Below are positions 1-7,666 of a stretch of DNA of 64,000 nucleotides, in pieces. Origin of the DNA: Streptomyces sp. TS71-3 (GTDB lineage Bacteria; Actinomycetota; Actinomycetes; Streptomycetales; Streptomycetaceae); NCBI RefSeq assembly GCF_018327685.1, contig NZ_BNEL01000001.1, forward strand, positions 1,488,001 to 1,552,000. Reading direction: 5' to 3'. The notes beneath the pieces were generated by a model. That model did no database searches. It saw only the letters and a program-made list of their open reading frames with translations, and was not told where the DNA came from. Numbering within the stretch: the first letter of the stretch is position 1; each line of letters opens with the position of its first letter. The translations under genes were made by a program, and so were the position numbers.

Positions 1-1266
1 CCCGTGTGCCGTCGGCACCACGCTTCCCTGCGCGGGCGCCGCCTCGCGCGGCGGCGGGTCCAGGGCGCGGGAGGCGTGGACGGCGACCAGCCGCAGCACC
101 CCGGGCGGCAGCCAGTCCCCGTCGTCCTCGCCCCGGGCGCCGTCGCGGACTCCGGCGTTCCGGGCGGTGTCCCGCCACCGGGGCCGGGCCTGCCGGTCCC
201 GCCGGACCTGCCGGGGATCGGCGGCACGGGGATCGGCGGCGCGGGATTCGGCCGCATTGGATCCGGCCGCACGAGATTCGGGCGCACGGGGATCGGCCCC
301 ACGCGGATCGGCGGCACGGGGATCGGCCGCACTCACATCGGCCGCACCCGGATCGGCCGCCCGCGGATCCGCGAGCCGGGGATCCGCGAGCCGGGAGTCC
401 CCGCGCCTCGAATCCCCGTGCCGCGGATCGGTCAGGACCGCCGCACGTTCCAGCTCCTCGCGGAGCTCCGCGGCGGACGGGCGTGCCGCCGGGTCCACCG
501 ACAGGCAGCGGGTGACGGACGCGCGGGCCGCCGCGGGCAGCCGGGCGAGGCCGGTCAGGTCCGGCTCCTCGTGGACGGTGCGGTACATCACCACCGCCGG
601 GGCCCCGGTGCCGAACGGCGGCCGGCCCGTCGTCGCGAACGCCAGGGCGCAGCCCAGCGAGAACACGTCACTCGCGGGGCCGGCGCCGGCGTCCTCCCCT
701 TCCCTTGCTCCCTCCATCTGCTCGGGCGCGAGGTACCCCGGCGTGCCCAGCACCGCGTCCGGCGCCGTCAGGGCGGTGGCCCCTGCGCCGCGTGCGATGC
801 CGAAGTCGATCAGCCGGGGGCCGTCGCGGGCGAGCAGGATGTTGGCCGGTTTCACATCCCTGTGGACGAGGCCGGTGGCGTGCAGGCCGGCGAGGGCGTC
901 GGCGACGCGCTGCCCGAGGGTGAGGACGGTCCGCGCGGGCAGCGGTCCCAGGGCGACGACCGCCTCGGCCAGCGAGGGGCCGGGCACGAAGGCGGTGGCC
1001 AGCCAGGGCGCGCGGGCCTCGGCGTCCGCGTCCGTCACCCGCACCACCCAGCGGCCGCGCACCCCGGCCGCGAGCCGCGCCTCGCGCCGGAACCTGGCCC
1101 GGAAGTGCGGGTCGGCGGCGTGCTCGGCCCTGATCACCTTGAGCGCGACCAGCTCGCCCGCCCCGGTGCGCGCCAGGTACACCACGCCCATGCCGCCCGC
1201 GCCGAGCCGGGCCACCAGCCGGTGGCCGCCCAGCTCCGCGGGGTCCTCCGCCCGCAGTGCCCGCAT
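1..1266 (-). CDS. Ser/Thr protein kinase, PknB type (3' end beyond window)
   Basis: Translation from ATG at 1266 gives a eukaryotic-type kinase: glycine loop GAGGMGVV near residue 22, HRDVKPAN catalytic loop and DFG. It starts 12 bases after the stop of the neighbouring kinase and is a clear paralog of it, so the two form an operon with a tandem duplication. After the kinase domain comes a run of about fifteen pentapeptides of the type AADPR (about 210-432), then a stretch resembling the juxtamembrane part of its neighbour (DWLPPGVLRLVAVHASRAL against DWLPDPVVRMVADRSAELL). The reading frame is open to base 1, so the C-terminus, and any sensor domain, is outside the window. The substrate is unknown. 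Confidence 0.9.
   Translation of the reverse strand, partial: MRALRAEDPAELGGHRLVARLGAGGMGVVYLARTGAGELVALKVIRAEHAADPHFRARFRREARLAAGVRGRWVVRVTDADAEARAPWLATAFVPGPSLAEAVVALGPLPARTVLTLGQRVADALAGLHATGLVHRDVKPANILLARDGPRLIDFGIARGAGATALTAPDAVLGTPGYLAPEQMEGAREGEDAGAGPASDVFSLGCALAFATTGRPPFGTGAPAVVMYRTVHEEPDLTGLARLPAAARASVTRCLSVDPAARPSAAELREELERAAVLTDPRHGDSRRGDSRLADPRLADPRAADPGAADVSAADPRAADPRGADPRAPESRAAGSNAAESRAADPRAADPRQVRRDRQARPRWRDTARNAGVRDGARGEDDGDWLPPGVLRLVAVHASRALDPPPREAAPAQGSVVPTAHG
207..432 (-). repeat. Tandem 15-base repeats encoding AADPR-type pentapeptides
   Basis: Inside the kinase gene, degenerate 15-base units (core ggatcggcggcacgg on the plus strand) encode about fifteen tandem pentapeptides: LADPR, AADPR, GADPR, APESR, AAESR and similar. 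Charges alternate, and the run probably makes a disordered linker between the kinase domain and the C-terminal part. Copy number of such an array can vary between strains. Confidence 0.8.
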
Positions 1267-1278
1267 CCGCCGCCCGCC

Positions 1279-3459
1279 TCAGGCCACCGGCACCTCACCG
1301 GCGTACCGGAACCGGCCGCCGGTGACCCGCCACTGGTACAAGTGCCCGAGGCGCAGCGTCCGGTCCTGCTCGAACGCGTACGTCGCCGTCAGCCCCTTGA
1401 AGTCCGCCTTGAGCAGCGCCGCGGCGAGCCCCGCCCGGCCCGGCCGCCCGCCGCCGCGCCGCAGCGCGGTGAGCCGGTCGGCGACCAGGCGGGCCACGTC
1501 GTAGGCCTCGGCGGCCCAGATGCCCGGCGCGGTGCCGTAGCGCTTCCGGTAGGCGGTCGCGAAGGCGCGCACGGGCGCCGCGTCCGGGCCGATGTACGGC
1601 GTCACGGCCCGCCACCCCTCGGCGGCCCGGCCCGCGGCGGCGGTGAACGCGTCCGTGGCCGCGGGATGGTCGAGGAACCGCGGGCCGTCGAAGCCCCGCA
1701 GGGCCAGCGCCCGCGCGACCAGCGCGGCACGCTCCGGGGTGCCGAGGTAGTAGATCCCGTCGACGCCGCGGCCGAGCATGTCGGCGAGGACGGTGGACGG
1801 GTCCGGGGCGGTCGCGGGCACATGGCGCGCGTACACGTGCAGTTTCCGGCCGGGCGCCATGCCGTACGCCATCTGGGAGGTCTCCCATCCGGCGAGGCCG
1901 CTCGCGCGGTCGACCAGCAGGCCCGGCCGCCGGGCGCCCTCGGCGGCCAGCGCGGCGTCCGTGAGGTAGCCGGCGACCGAGCCGAGCGGCGCGGCGTGGA
2001 AGTACATGCGCGGGACCGTCACCAGGGCGCCGTCGGCCGCGGACACGGACCCCTCCGAGACGGTCAGCAGGGGTGTCCCCGCCCGCTCGTACGTCTCCAC
2101 GGCGCCCTGGGCGGTCGTCCAGCCGGTGGGCCCGAGGACGGCGAGCACGTTCGCGTCACCGGTCAGCCGTTCCGCGGCCGTCCGCGCCCCGGCGGACGTG
2201 CCCCCGTCGTCCTCGACCCGCAGGCCGAGCGTGAAGGGCCTGTCCGTACGGGAGTTGAACTGCTCGACCGCCAGCCGTGCCGCCTGCTCCTGCGCGCGGC
2301 CGGCGGTCCGCTGGGGGCCGCTCAGGTCCGCCTGGACGCCGAGCACCGGCCCGTCGCCGGAGCCCGCCGCCCCGGAGCCGTTCCGCCGCAACGCCCACCA
2401 CGCTGCCGTTCCGCCGCCGGCCGCGAGCACCGCGGTGCCCCCGGCGGCCAGGGCGAGGAACCGCCGCCGCCCCGGGACGGCGGCCGGATCCGGTGGCCCC
2501 GGGGTGCGGGCCGGATCCGGTGGCGGCTCGCCCTCTTGCGGTTCCGAGACCTCGGTGGGGGCGACGGGCGGCAGTTCCAGCAGCTCCGCGGACCGGTCGG
2601 CGACCATCCGGACCACCGGATCGGGCAGCCAGTCGACGGACCCGGCGGGCTCGTCCGCCGCCAGCGCCCCGGCGGCCTCGGCGGCGGGCGGGCGGGCGGC
2701 GGCGTCCTTGTCGAGGCACCGCAGCAGCAGGGCCCGCAGCGGGGCGTCGGTGATGCCGTCGAGGTCGGGGCGGCCGTGCACGGTGCGGTACATCACGGCG
2801 TTCGCCGTCCCGGTGCCGAACGGCGGGCGGCCGGTGGCCGCGAACGCCAGCACGCAGCCCAGCGCGAACACGTCGCTCGCGGGACCGGCCCGCCCGGCCC
2901 GCGCCTGCTCCGGGGAGAGGAAGCCCGGGGTGCCCACGACCACGTCCGGGGAGGTGAGGGGCGTCTGGTCGGCGGACGTGGAGCGCGCGATGCCGAAGTC
3001 GATCAGCCGCGGCCCCTCCAGGGCCAGCAGGACGTTCCCGGGCTTGACGTCGCGGTGCACCAGGTCGACGGCGTGCACGGCGGCCAGTGCCCGGCCCAGC
3101 ACCCCGCCCAGCACCCGCACCGCGGGCACCGGCAGCGCGCCGCAGGAGGCGACGGCCTCGGCGAGCGAGGGCCCCGGCACGAACGCGGTGGCGAGCCACG
3201 GCGCGCTCGCCTCGGGGTCCGCGCCGGTCACCCGCACCACCCAGGGGCTGTCCACCCGCCGGGCCGCGGCGGCCTCGCGCCGGAACCGGGCACGGAACTC
3301 CGGCTCACCCGCGTACTCGGGCTGGATCACCTTCACGGCGGCGAGCTCCCCGGACGCCGCGCGCGCCAGGTACACCACGCCCATGCCGCCCGCGCCGAGC
3401 TGCCGCAGCGGCCGGTGCTCGCCGAGCCACGCCGGATCCGAGGGGAGCAGCGGTTCCAT
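1279..3459 (-). CDS. Ser/Thr protein kinase with ABC-type substrate-binding sensor domain
   Basis: This 726-aa membrane kinase has the glycine loop GAGGMG at 22-27, Lys43, HRDVKPGN at 135-142 and DFG at 154-156. A Pro/Glu-rich linker follows, then one transmembrane helix at about 334-357. The extracellular part, about 370-726, reads as a type 1 periplasmic-binding-protein fold like that of branched-chain amino-acid receptors (LGVQADLSG, GPTGWTTAQ, AAEAYDVARLVADRL). It is therefore probably a receptor kinase sensing a small molecule. The ATG at 3459 has a strong GGAGGGAGG ribosome site and overlaps the TGA of the upstream lipoprotein gene by one base, indicating translational coupling. The ligand cannot be read from the sequence. 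Confidence 0.93.
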   Translation of the reverse strand: MEPLLPSDPAWLGEHRPLRQLGAGGMGVVYLARAASGELAAVKVIQPEYAGEPEFRARFRREAAAARRVDSPWVVRVTGADPEASAPWLATAFVPGPSLAEAVASCGALPVPAVRVLGGVLGRALAAVHAVDLVHRDVKPGNVLLALEGPRLIDFGIARSTSADQTPLTSPDVVVGTPGFLSPEQARAGRAGPASDVFALGCVLAFAATGRPPFGTGTANAVMYRTVHGRPDLDGITDAPLRALLLRCLDKDAAARPPAAEAAGALAADEPAGSVDWLPDPVVRMVADRSAELLELPPVAPTEVSEPQEGEPPPDPARTPGPPDPAAVPGRRRFLALAAGGTAVLAAGGGTAAWWALRRNGSGAAGSGDGPVLGVQADLSGPQRTAGRAQEQAARLAVEQFNSRTDRPFTLGLRVEDDGGTSAGARTAAERLTGDANVLAVLGPTGWTTAQGAVETYERAGTPLLTVSEGSVSAADGALVTVPRMYFHAAPLGSVAGYLTDAALAAEGARRPGLLVDRASGLAGWETSQMAYGMAPGRKLHVYARHVPATAPDPSTVLADMLGRGVDGIYYLGTPERAALVARALALRGFDGPRFLDHPAATDAFTAAAGRAAEGWRAVTPYIGPDAAPVRAFATAYRKRYGTAPGIWAAEAYDVARLVADRLTALRRGGGRPGRAGLAAALLKADFKGLTATYAFEQDRTLRLGHLYQWRVTGGRFRYAGEVPVA

Positions 3460-4418
3460 CACGCGCCTCCCTCCATGACGGACGGCTTCCCGGAAGGCTT
3501 CCCGGCCGGCGTCCCGGGCGTCCCCGGGCCGGAGGGCGCCGGCGTGCCGGAGCCGCCCGGGGCCGGCCGCCCGATCCGCAGTTTCACCCGTCCCACCATC
3601 GCGACCACGCACGCCTGGACCGGCTCCACCGTGGGCCCGTCGGCGTTCTTGCCCGCCTGCCCGCCGCACGCCGCCGCGCTCACCACGACCGGGCCGTACG
3701 CGGCCTGCCTGAGGTAGTACGCGAACGTGCCGCCGGACTCCCCGCCGCGGCAGTCGCCGGACTCCCGCAGCACGTCGTCGCTGTAGAGGTTGGCGCCCTC
3801 GCCGTACGCGCTGGCCGACGACGACAGGCCCGTCAGCCTCGTCAGTCCCGCCATCCCCGTCAGCCTCTCGCCGGATGCCGGGGTCTGGTCGGGGCACCGC
3901 ATCGTCTCGTCGAGCACGCCCGCCTGCTGCCAGGCGGCGTCGAGCGCCGTCCGGTGCACGGTGACGGTGACGGTCACCCCGGCCGTCCGGCCGCGGCCGT
4001 CGGGCATCTCCATGTACCGGGTGAGGGTGGCGAGCACATCGCCCGGCAGGCCCCGCGGCTGCCAGGCGCAGTCGTCGCCCAGCACGGGCCAGGTGTCCGG
4101 GTCGCTCTCATAGGGCGTCGCGCGCACCGCGCCCGAGCCGAACAGCTCCGGGTCGGCGATCACCCCGCGCACCAGCGCACGTGCCTGCGCGGCCGTCCTC
4201 GGCAGCCGGGCCGCGTCGATCCGCCCCGCTGAGGCCGACCGCGGCGCGGTGGCGTCCCGCGACGTCCCGCGCGTGCCGGGCGTGTCCGGCGTACCCGGGT
4301 CCGGTGACGGGGTGCCGCCCGTGCCGTGCCCCGCCCCCGTACAGGCCCCCAGCAGCAGGCCGCACGCCGCCAGCGCGCCCGCGGCGCGCCACGATCTCCT
4401 CAACCCCACCCCACCCAC
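3459..4418 (-). CDS. Putative lipoprotein of unknown function
   Basis: The product is about 319 aa with a twin-Arg-like basic start, a hydrophobic stretch and a lipobox (LLGAC, Cys near residue 26), so it is probably lipid-anchored outside the membrane. A Pro/Gly/Thr-rich linker follows, and then a globular part with several cysteines (DDCAWQ, MRCPDQ, SGDCRGG, AAACGG, VQACVV) that may form disulfides. I do not recognise the family. GTG at 4418 is preferred because of AGGGGG four bases ahead; GTG at 4409 is also possible, and an upstream in-frame ATG at 4547 would bury the signal peptide. It is coupled to the sensor kinase gene, so it may act as an accessory sensor, which is inference. Confidence 0.72.
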   Translation of the reverse strand: MGGVGLRRSWRAAGALAACGLLLGACTGAGHGTGGTPSPDPGTPDTPGTRGTSRDATAPRSASAGRIDAARLPRTAAQARALVRGVIADPELFGSGAVRATPYESDPDTWPVLGDDCAWQPRGLPGDVLATLTRYMEMPDGRGRTAGVTVTVTVHRTALDAAWQQAGVLDETMRCPDQTPASGERLTGMAGLTRLTGLSSSASAYGEGANLYSDDVLRESGDCRGGESGGTFAYYLRQAAYGPVVVSAAACGGQAGKNADGPTVEPVQACVVAMVGRVKLRIGRPAPGGSGTPAPSGPGTPGTPAGKPSGKPSVMEGGA

Positions 4419-4638
4419 CCGTCCCCCTGCGGACCGGGACGCCCGCCCCGGCCCTGCGCCGGCTCCGCACCCCACGGAACCCGACGCCGTGCCCGGCCGC
4501 CCGGTTCCGCCCGCGGGCACCCGGCGCCCGCGACGGCGTCCAGCCATTCATACCCGCATTGTCAGTGGCCGGCTCTACGGTGACGTCTGCACCGCAGAAT
4601 GCCGACAACCCGAGTGCCGAGGCACAGGAGGTGGCCCC

Positions 4639-5217
4639 TTGACGACCCTGCCCGACCGGCCGAGCACCGCCCTGCTCGTCATCGACGTGCAGAACGGAGT
4701 GATGGCCGGCGCCCACGACCGCGACGCCGTCATCGCGAACATCAACGCGCTCGTCGACAAGGCCCGCGCCGAAGGCGTGCCCTTGATCTGGGTGCAGCAC
4801 GCCAGTGACGAGCTCGTGCCGGACAGCGAGAGCTGGAGATACGTGCCGGAGCTGTCCCGGCGCGACCACGAGCCGCTCGTCCACAAGCGGTACGGCGACT
4901 CCTTCGAGGACACCGAGCTGGAGGCCGTGCTCGCCCAGCGCGCGGTGGGCCGGCTCGTCGTCACCGGCGCCCAGACCGACGCGTGCATACGCTCCACCCT
5001 GCACGGCGCCCTCGTGCGCGGCTACGACGTCACGCTGGTCGGCGACGCCCACACCACGGAGGACCTCACGGCGTACGGCGCCCCGGGACCCGCCGAGGTC
5101 ATCGCGCACACCAACCTCTACTGGGGGTTCCAGACCGCCCCCGGCCGCAGCGCCGGCACGGTCGGCACGGCGGACGTGACGTTCGCCTCGGCCGCCACCG
5201 CCGGGGGCAACGGCTGA
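4639..5217 (+). CDS. Isochorismatase-family cysteine hydrolase
   Basis: This 192-aa protein has the triad of the family: Asp in LLVIDVQNG near the N-terminus, Lys in LVHKRYGDSFEDT, and the nucleophilic Cys in TGAQTDACIRST. Related enzymes hydrolyse isochorismate, nicotinamide or other small amides; the sequence does not tell which. The TTG start at 4639 is chosen because AGGAGG lies seven bases upstream and the hydrophobic first strand begins right after; longer in-frame versions read into Pro-rich noncoding sequence. The gene stands alone, divergent from the lipoprotein/kinase operon. Cytoplasmic. Confidence 0.9.
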   Translation: MTTLPDRPSTALLVIDVQNGVMAGAHDRDAVIANINALVDKARAEGVPLIWVQHASDELVPDSESWRYVPELSRRDHEPLVHKRYGDSFEDTELEAVLAQRAVGRLVVTGAQTDACIRSTLHGALVRGYDVTLVGDAHTTEDLTAYGAPGPAEVIAHTNLYWGFQTAPGRSAGTVGTADVTFASAATAGGNG

Positions 5218-5484
5218 TGACGGGCACCGCGTCCCGGGCCCGGGCGCCCCACGGCCGCCTGCCCCGGGGCGCGGGACATGCCCTCTCCTGGGCTCCTCCA
5301 CCCGGGGCCTGGCTCCTCCACCCGGGCTCCTTCACCGGGCTCCGCACCCGGCGCCGGGCCGCAACGATTGTCCCGGCCCCATCCTTCTTCTGTACCTGAC
5401 CTGTAACACGTGCCAACCCGCACCTTCAGACGGCGTCTTCCCTGGTGACTGCACCACCGTCCCCCACAGTGGAAGAGAGACACC

Positions 5485-6201
5485 ATGCTCACCAGGACCG
5501 CGCGCCGTGGCCTCCCCGCCCTCGTGCTCGTCGCCGCCGGACTCGCGCTGACGGCCTGCGGGCCCGACGACTCCTCGTCCTCCTCCTCGTCCTCCGGTGA
5601 CTCGTCGAGCGCGTCGGCTTCCACGTCCGGCGGCTCCTCGGACGGTTCCTCCGGCGGTTCGTCCGGTGGTTCCTCCGCCACGACGACCGGCTCGTCCAAT
5701 GGCTCCTCCTCCGGTGGCCCGTCCTCCTCCGGCGGCTCCTCGACCGGCACCAGGAACACCTCCCAGAGCGGATCGGTCCAGGCCTGCGCGACCAACGAGC
5801 TGGAGGCCACCGCCGAGAACTTCTCGGCCGGGGCCGGCCACACCACGTTCCAGATCGTCTTCCGGAACGCCGCCTCGGCGCCCTGCGCCCTGACCGGTTA
5901 CCCGGGCGTCTCCTTCGTCAAGGCGGACGGCTACACCCAGATGGGCAAGGCGGCCGCCCGCGAGGGCGGCTCGGCCAAGGCCGTCACGCTCATCCCGAAC
6001 GCGCACGCCTACGCCGACGTCAGCGCCGTCAACGGCCCCGGTGGATACACCGACAAGCAGTGCGACCTCACCACCGTGCCCAGCCTCCGGGTCTTCCCGC
6101 CGAACCAGCGGAAGGAGCTGATCATCCACTGGAACAAGCAGGAGTGTGTCGGCTCCGGCATCCAGAACCTCCGGGTCGGCCCGGTGCACGGCAACAAGTA
6201 G
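5485..6201 (+). CDS. DUF4232-domain lipoprotein
   Basis: The product is 238 aa with a signal peptide and lipobox LTAC (Cys25), a long Ser/Gly-rich disordered linker (about residues 28-90, with six consecutive serines and repeats of SSGGSS), and a C-terminal beta-rich domain containing SAPCALTGYPGVSF. That motif is typical of the actinobacterial DUF4232 family, whose function is not known. It is probably tethered to the outer face of the membrane with the domain held in the wall. The ATG has GAGAGACACC upstream. A strong hairpin terminator follows the gene. Confidence 0.88.
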   Translation: MLTRTARRGLPALVLVAAGLALTACGPDDSSSSSSSSGDSSSASASTSGGSSDGSSGGSSGGSSATTTGSSNGSSSGGPSSSGGSSTGTRNTSQSGSVQACATNELEATAENFSAGAGHTTFQIVFRNAASAPCALTGYPGVSFVKADGYTQMGKAAAREGGSAKAVTLIPNAHAYADVSAVNGPGGYTDKQCDLTTVPSLRVFPPNQRKELIIHWNKQECVGSGIQNLRVGPVHGNK

Positions 6202-6223
6202 CCACTCCCCACCCCCCACAGGA

Positions 6224-6253
6224 GGGCCCCGGACGCATCGCCGTCCGGGGCCC
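6224..6253 (+). terminator. Hairpin terminator after the DUF4232 lipoprotein
   Basis: A perfect 12-bp stem (6224-6235 with 6242-6253) closes a six-base loop. It lies 23 bases after the stop codon and is followed by a short TTCG-containing tract, as is usual for G+C-rich terminators without a long U run. Confidence 0.8.
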
Positions 6254-6415
6254 TTCGCCCGTTCCCGCCACCCCGCCTTGGAGTGCACTCGAACACTTGA
6301 CTGGTGATCCCCTCGTGGGTTCTGCTCGGGAGCACCACCAGCCCCGAAGCCCGCCCCGGCACCCGGCCCCACCCCAGGCCCGACGTACCCCGGCCAGATC
6401 CCCGAGAAGGAACCC

Positions 6416-7666
6416 ATGCCCGCGCAATCCGCCCCCTCCGCGTACTCGGCCCTGTCCCACCTCGAATGCTCCCGGACCGGCACCCGGCACGACGCGGACG
6501 TGGTCCAGGGCACCTCGCCCGCCGGCGCGCCGCTGCTCGCCCGTTACGACCTGGAGCAGGTCAGAGCCACGGTGACCAAGGAGGAGATCGCGGCCAGGCC
6601 CCCGTCGCTGTGGCGGTACCACGAGGTCCTTCCGGTGCGCTCGCCCGAGCACGTGGTGACGCTCGGGGAGGGTATGACGCCGATGCTGGACCTGCCCCGC
6701 TACGGCGCCGCCCTGGGCGTGCCGAACCTGAAGATGAAGGACGAGAGCCTGATCCCCACCGGCAGCTTCAAGGCCAGGGGTGCGGCGGTCGGCGTCTCGC
6801 GCGCGCACGAGCTGGGCGTCACGGGCATCGCCATGCCCACGAACGGCAACGCGGGCGCCGCCTGGTCCGTGTACGCCGCCCGCGCCGGCATGGGCAGCCT
6901 GATCGCGATGCCGGTGGACGCTCCCGAGATCACCCGTGCCGAGTGCGTGGTCTCCGGCGCCGAGCTGTACCTGGTGGACGGCCTGATCGGGGACGCCGGC
7001 AAGCTGGTGGCCGCGGCGGTGGCCGAGCGCACCGGCTACCAGGAGGTGTCCACCCTCAAGGAGCCGTACCGCATCGAGGGCAAGAAGACGATGGGCTACG
7101 AGATCGTCGAGCAGCTCGGCTGGCGGATGCCCGACGTCATCCTCTACCCGACCGGCGGCGGCGTCGGCATCATCGGCATCCACAAGGCGCTGCTGGAGAT
7201 GCGGGAGCTGGGCTGGATCAGCGGCGATCTGCCGCGCCTGGTGGCCGTCCAAGCGGAGGGCTGCGCCCCGATCGTGGAGGCGTTCCGGCGCGGCGACACG
7301 GAGAGCGTCCCCTTCCCGGACGCGCACACGGTGGCGTTCGGCATCACCGTGCCCAAGGCGCTCGGCGACTTCCTGGTCCTCGATGCGGTCCGGGAGACCG
7401 GCGGGACCGCCATTGCCGTCACCGACAAGGAACTCCTCGCCGCCGAGGCCGCGCTGGCCCGGTCCGAGGGCGCCTTCATCTGCCCGGAGGGTGCGGCCTG
7501 CTTCGCCGCGGTCGAGCAGCTGCGCGGCAGCGGCTGGCTGCGCGGCGACGAGGAGGTCGTGGTGCTCAACACCGGTGCCGGGATCAAGTACCCGGAGACG
7601 GTGCCGGTGGACGTTCCCACCCTGCCCGTGGACGGCCGGATCCCGGGCGCCCCGGGGGCACGGTGA
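6416..7666 (+). CDS. thrC: Threonine synthase-like PLP enzyme
   Basis: This 416-aa fold-type II PLP enzyme carries its cofactor lysine in GSFKARG. It has the substrate loop TNGNAGAAWS, a glycine-rich phosphate site YPTGGGVGIIG, and an N-terminal rubredoxin-like segment without the metal cysteines (HLECSRTG). It fits threonine synthase, which turns O-phosphohomoserine into threonine and phosphate. It is not next to hom or thrB; instead it is coupled to an AbgT transporter and an M20 hydrolase. A second catabolic ThrC-like enzyme, such as an amino-acid dehydratase or lyase, is therefore a live alternative. ATG at 6416 follows GAGAAGGA. Confidence 0.85.
   Translation: MPAQSAPSAYSALSHLECSRTGTRHDADVVQGTSPAGAPLLARYDLEQVRATVTKEEIAARPPSLWRYHEVLPVRSPEHVVTLGEGMTPMLDLPRYGAALGVPNLKMKDESLIPTGSFKARGAAVGVSRAHELGVTGIAMPTNGNAGAAWSVYAARAGMGSLIAMPVDAPEITRAECVVSGAELYLVDGLIGDAGKLVAAAVAERTGYQEVSTLKEPYRIEGKKTMGYEIVEQLGWRMPDVILYPTGGGVGIIGIHKALLEMRELGWISGDLPRLVAVQAEGCAPIVEAFRRGDTESVPFPDAHTVAFGITVPKALGDFLVLDAVRETGGTAIAVTDKELLAAEAALARSEGAFICPEGAACFAAVEQLRGSGWLRGDEEVVVLNTGAGIKYPETVPVDVPTLPVDGRIPGAPGAR

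Noticed and set aside
4..3717. A 1237-codon plus-strand open frame across the kinase genes
   Set aside because: It lies antisense to two well-defined kinases and a lipoprotein. Its product is Arg/Gly/Pro/His-rich with no domain, the usual shadow of high-G+C coding DNA.
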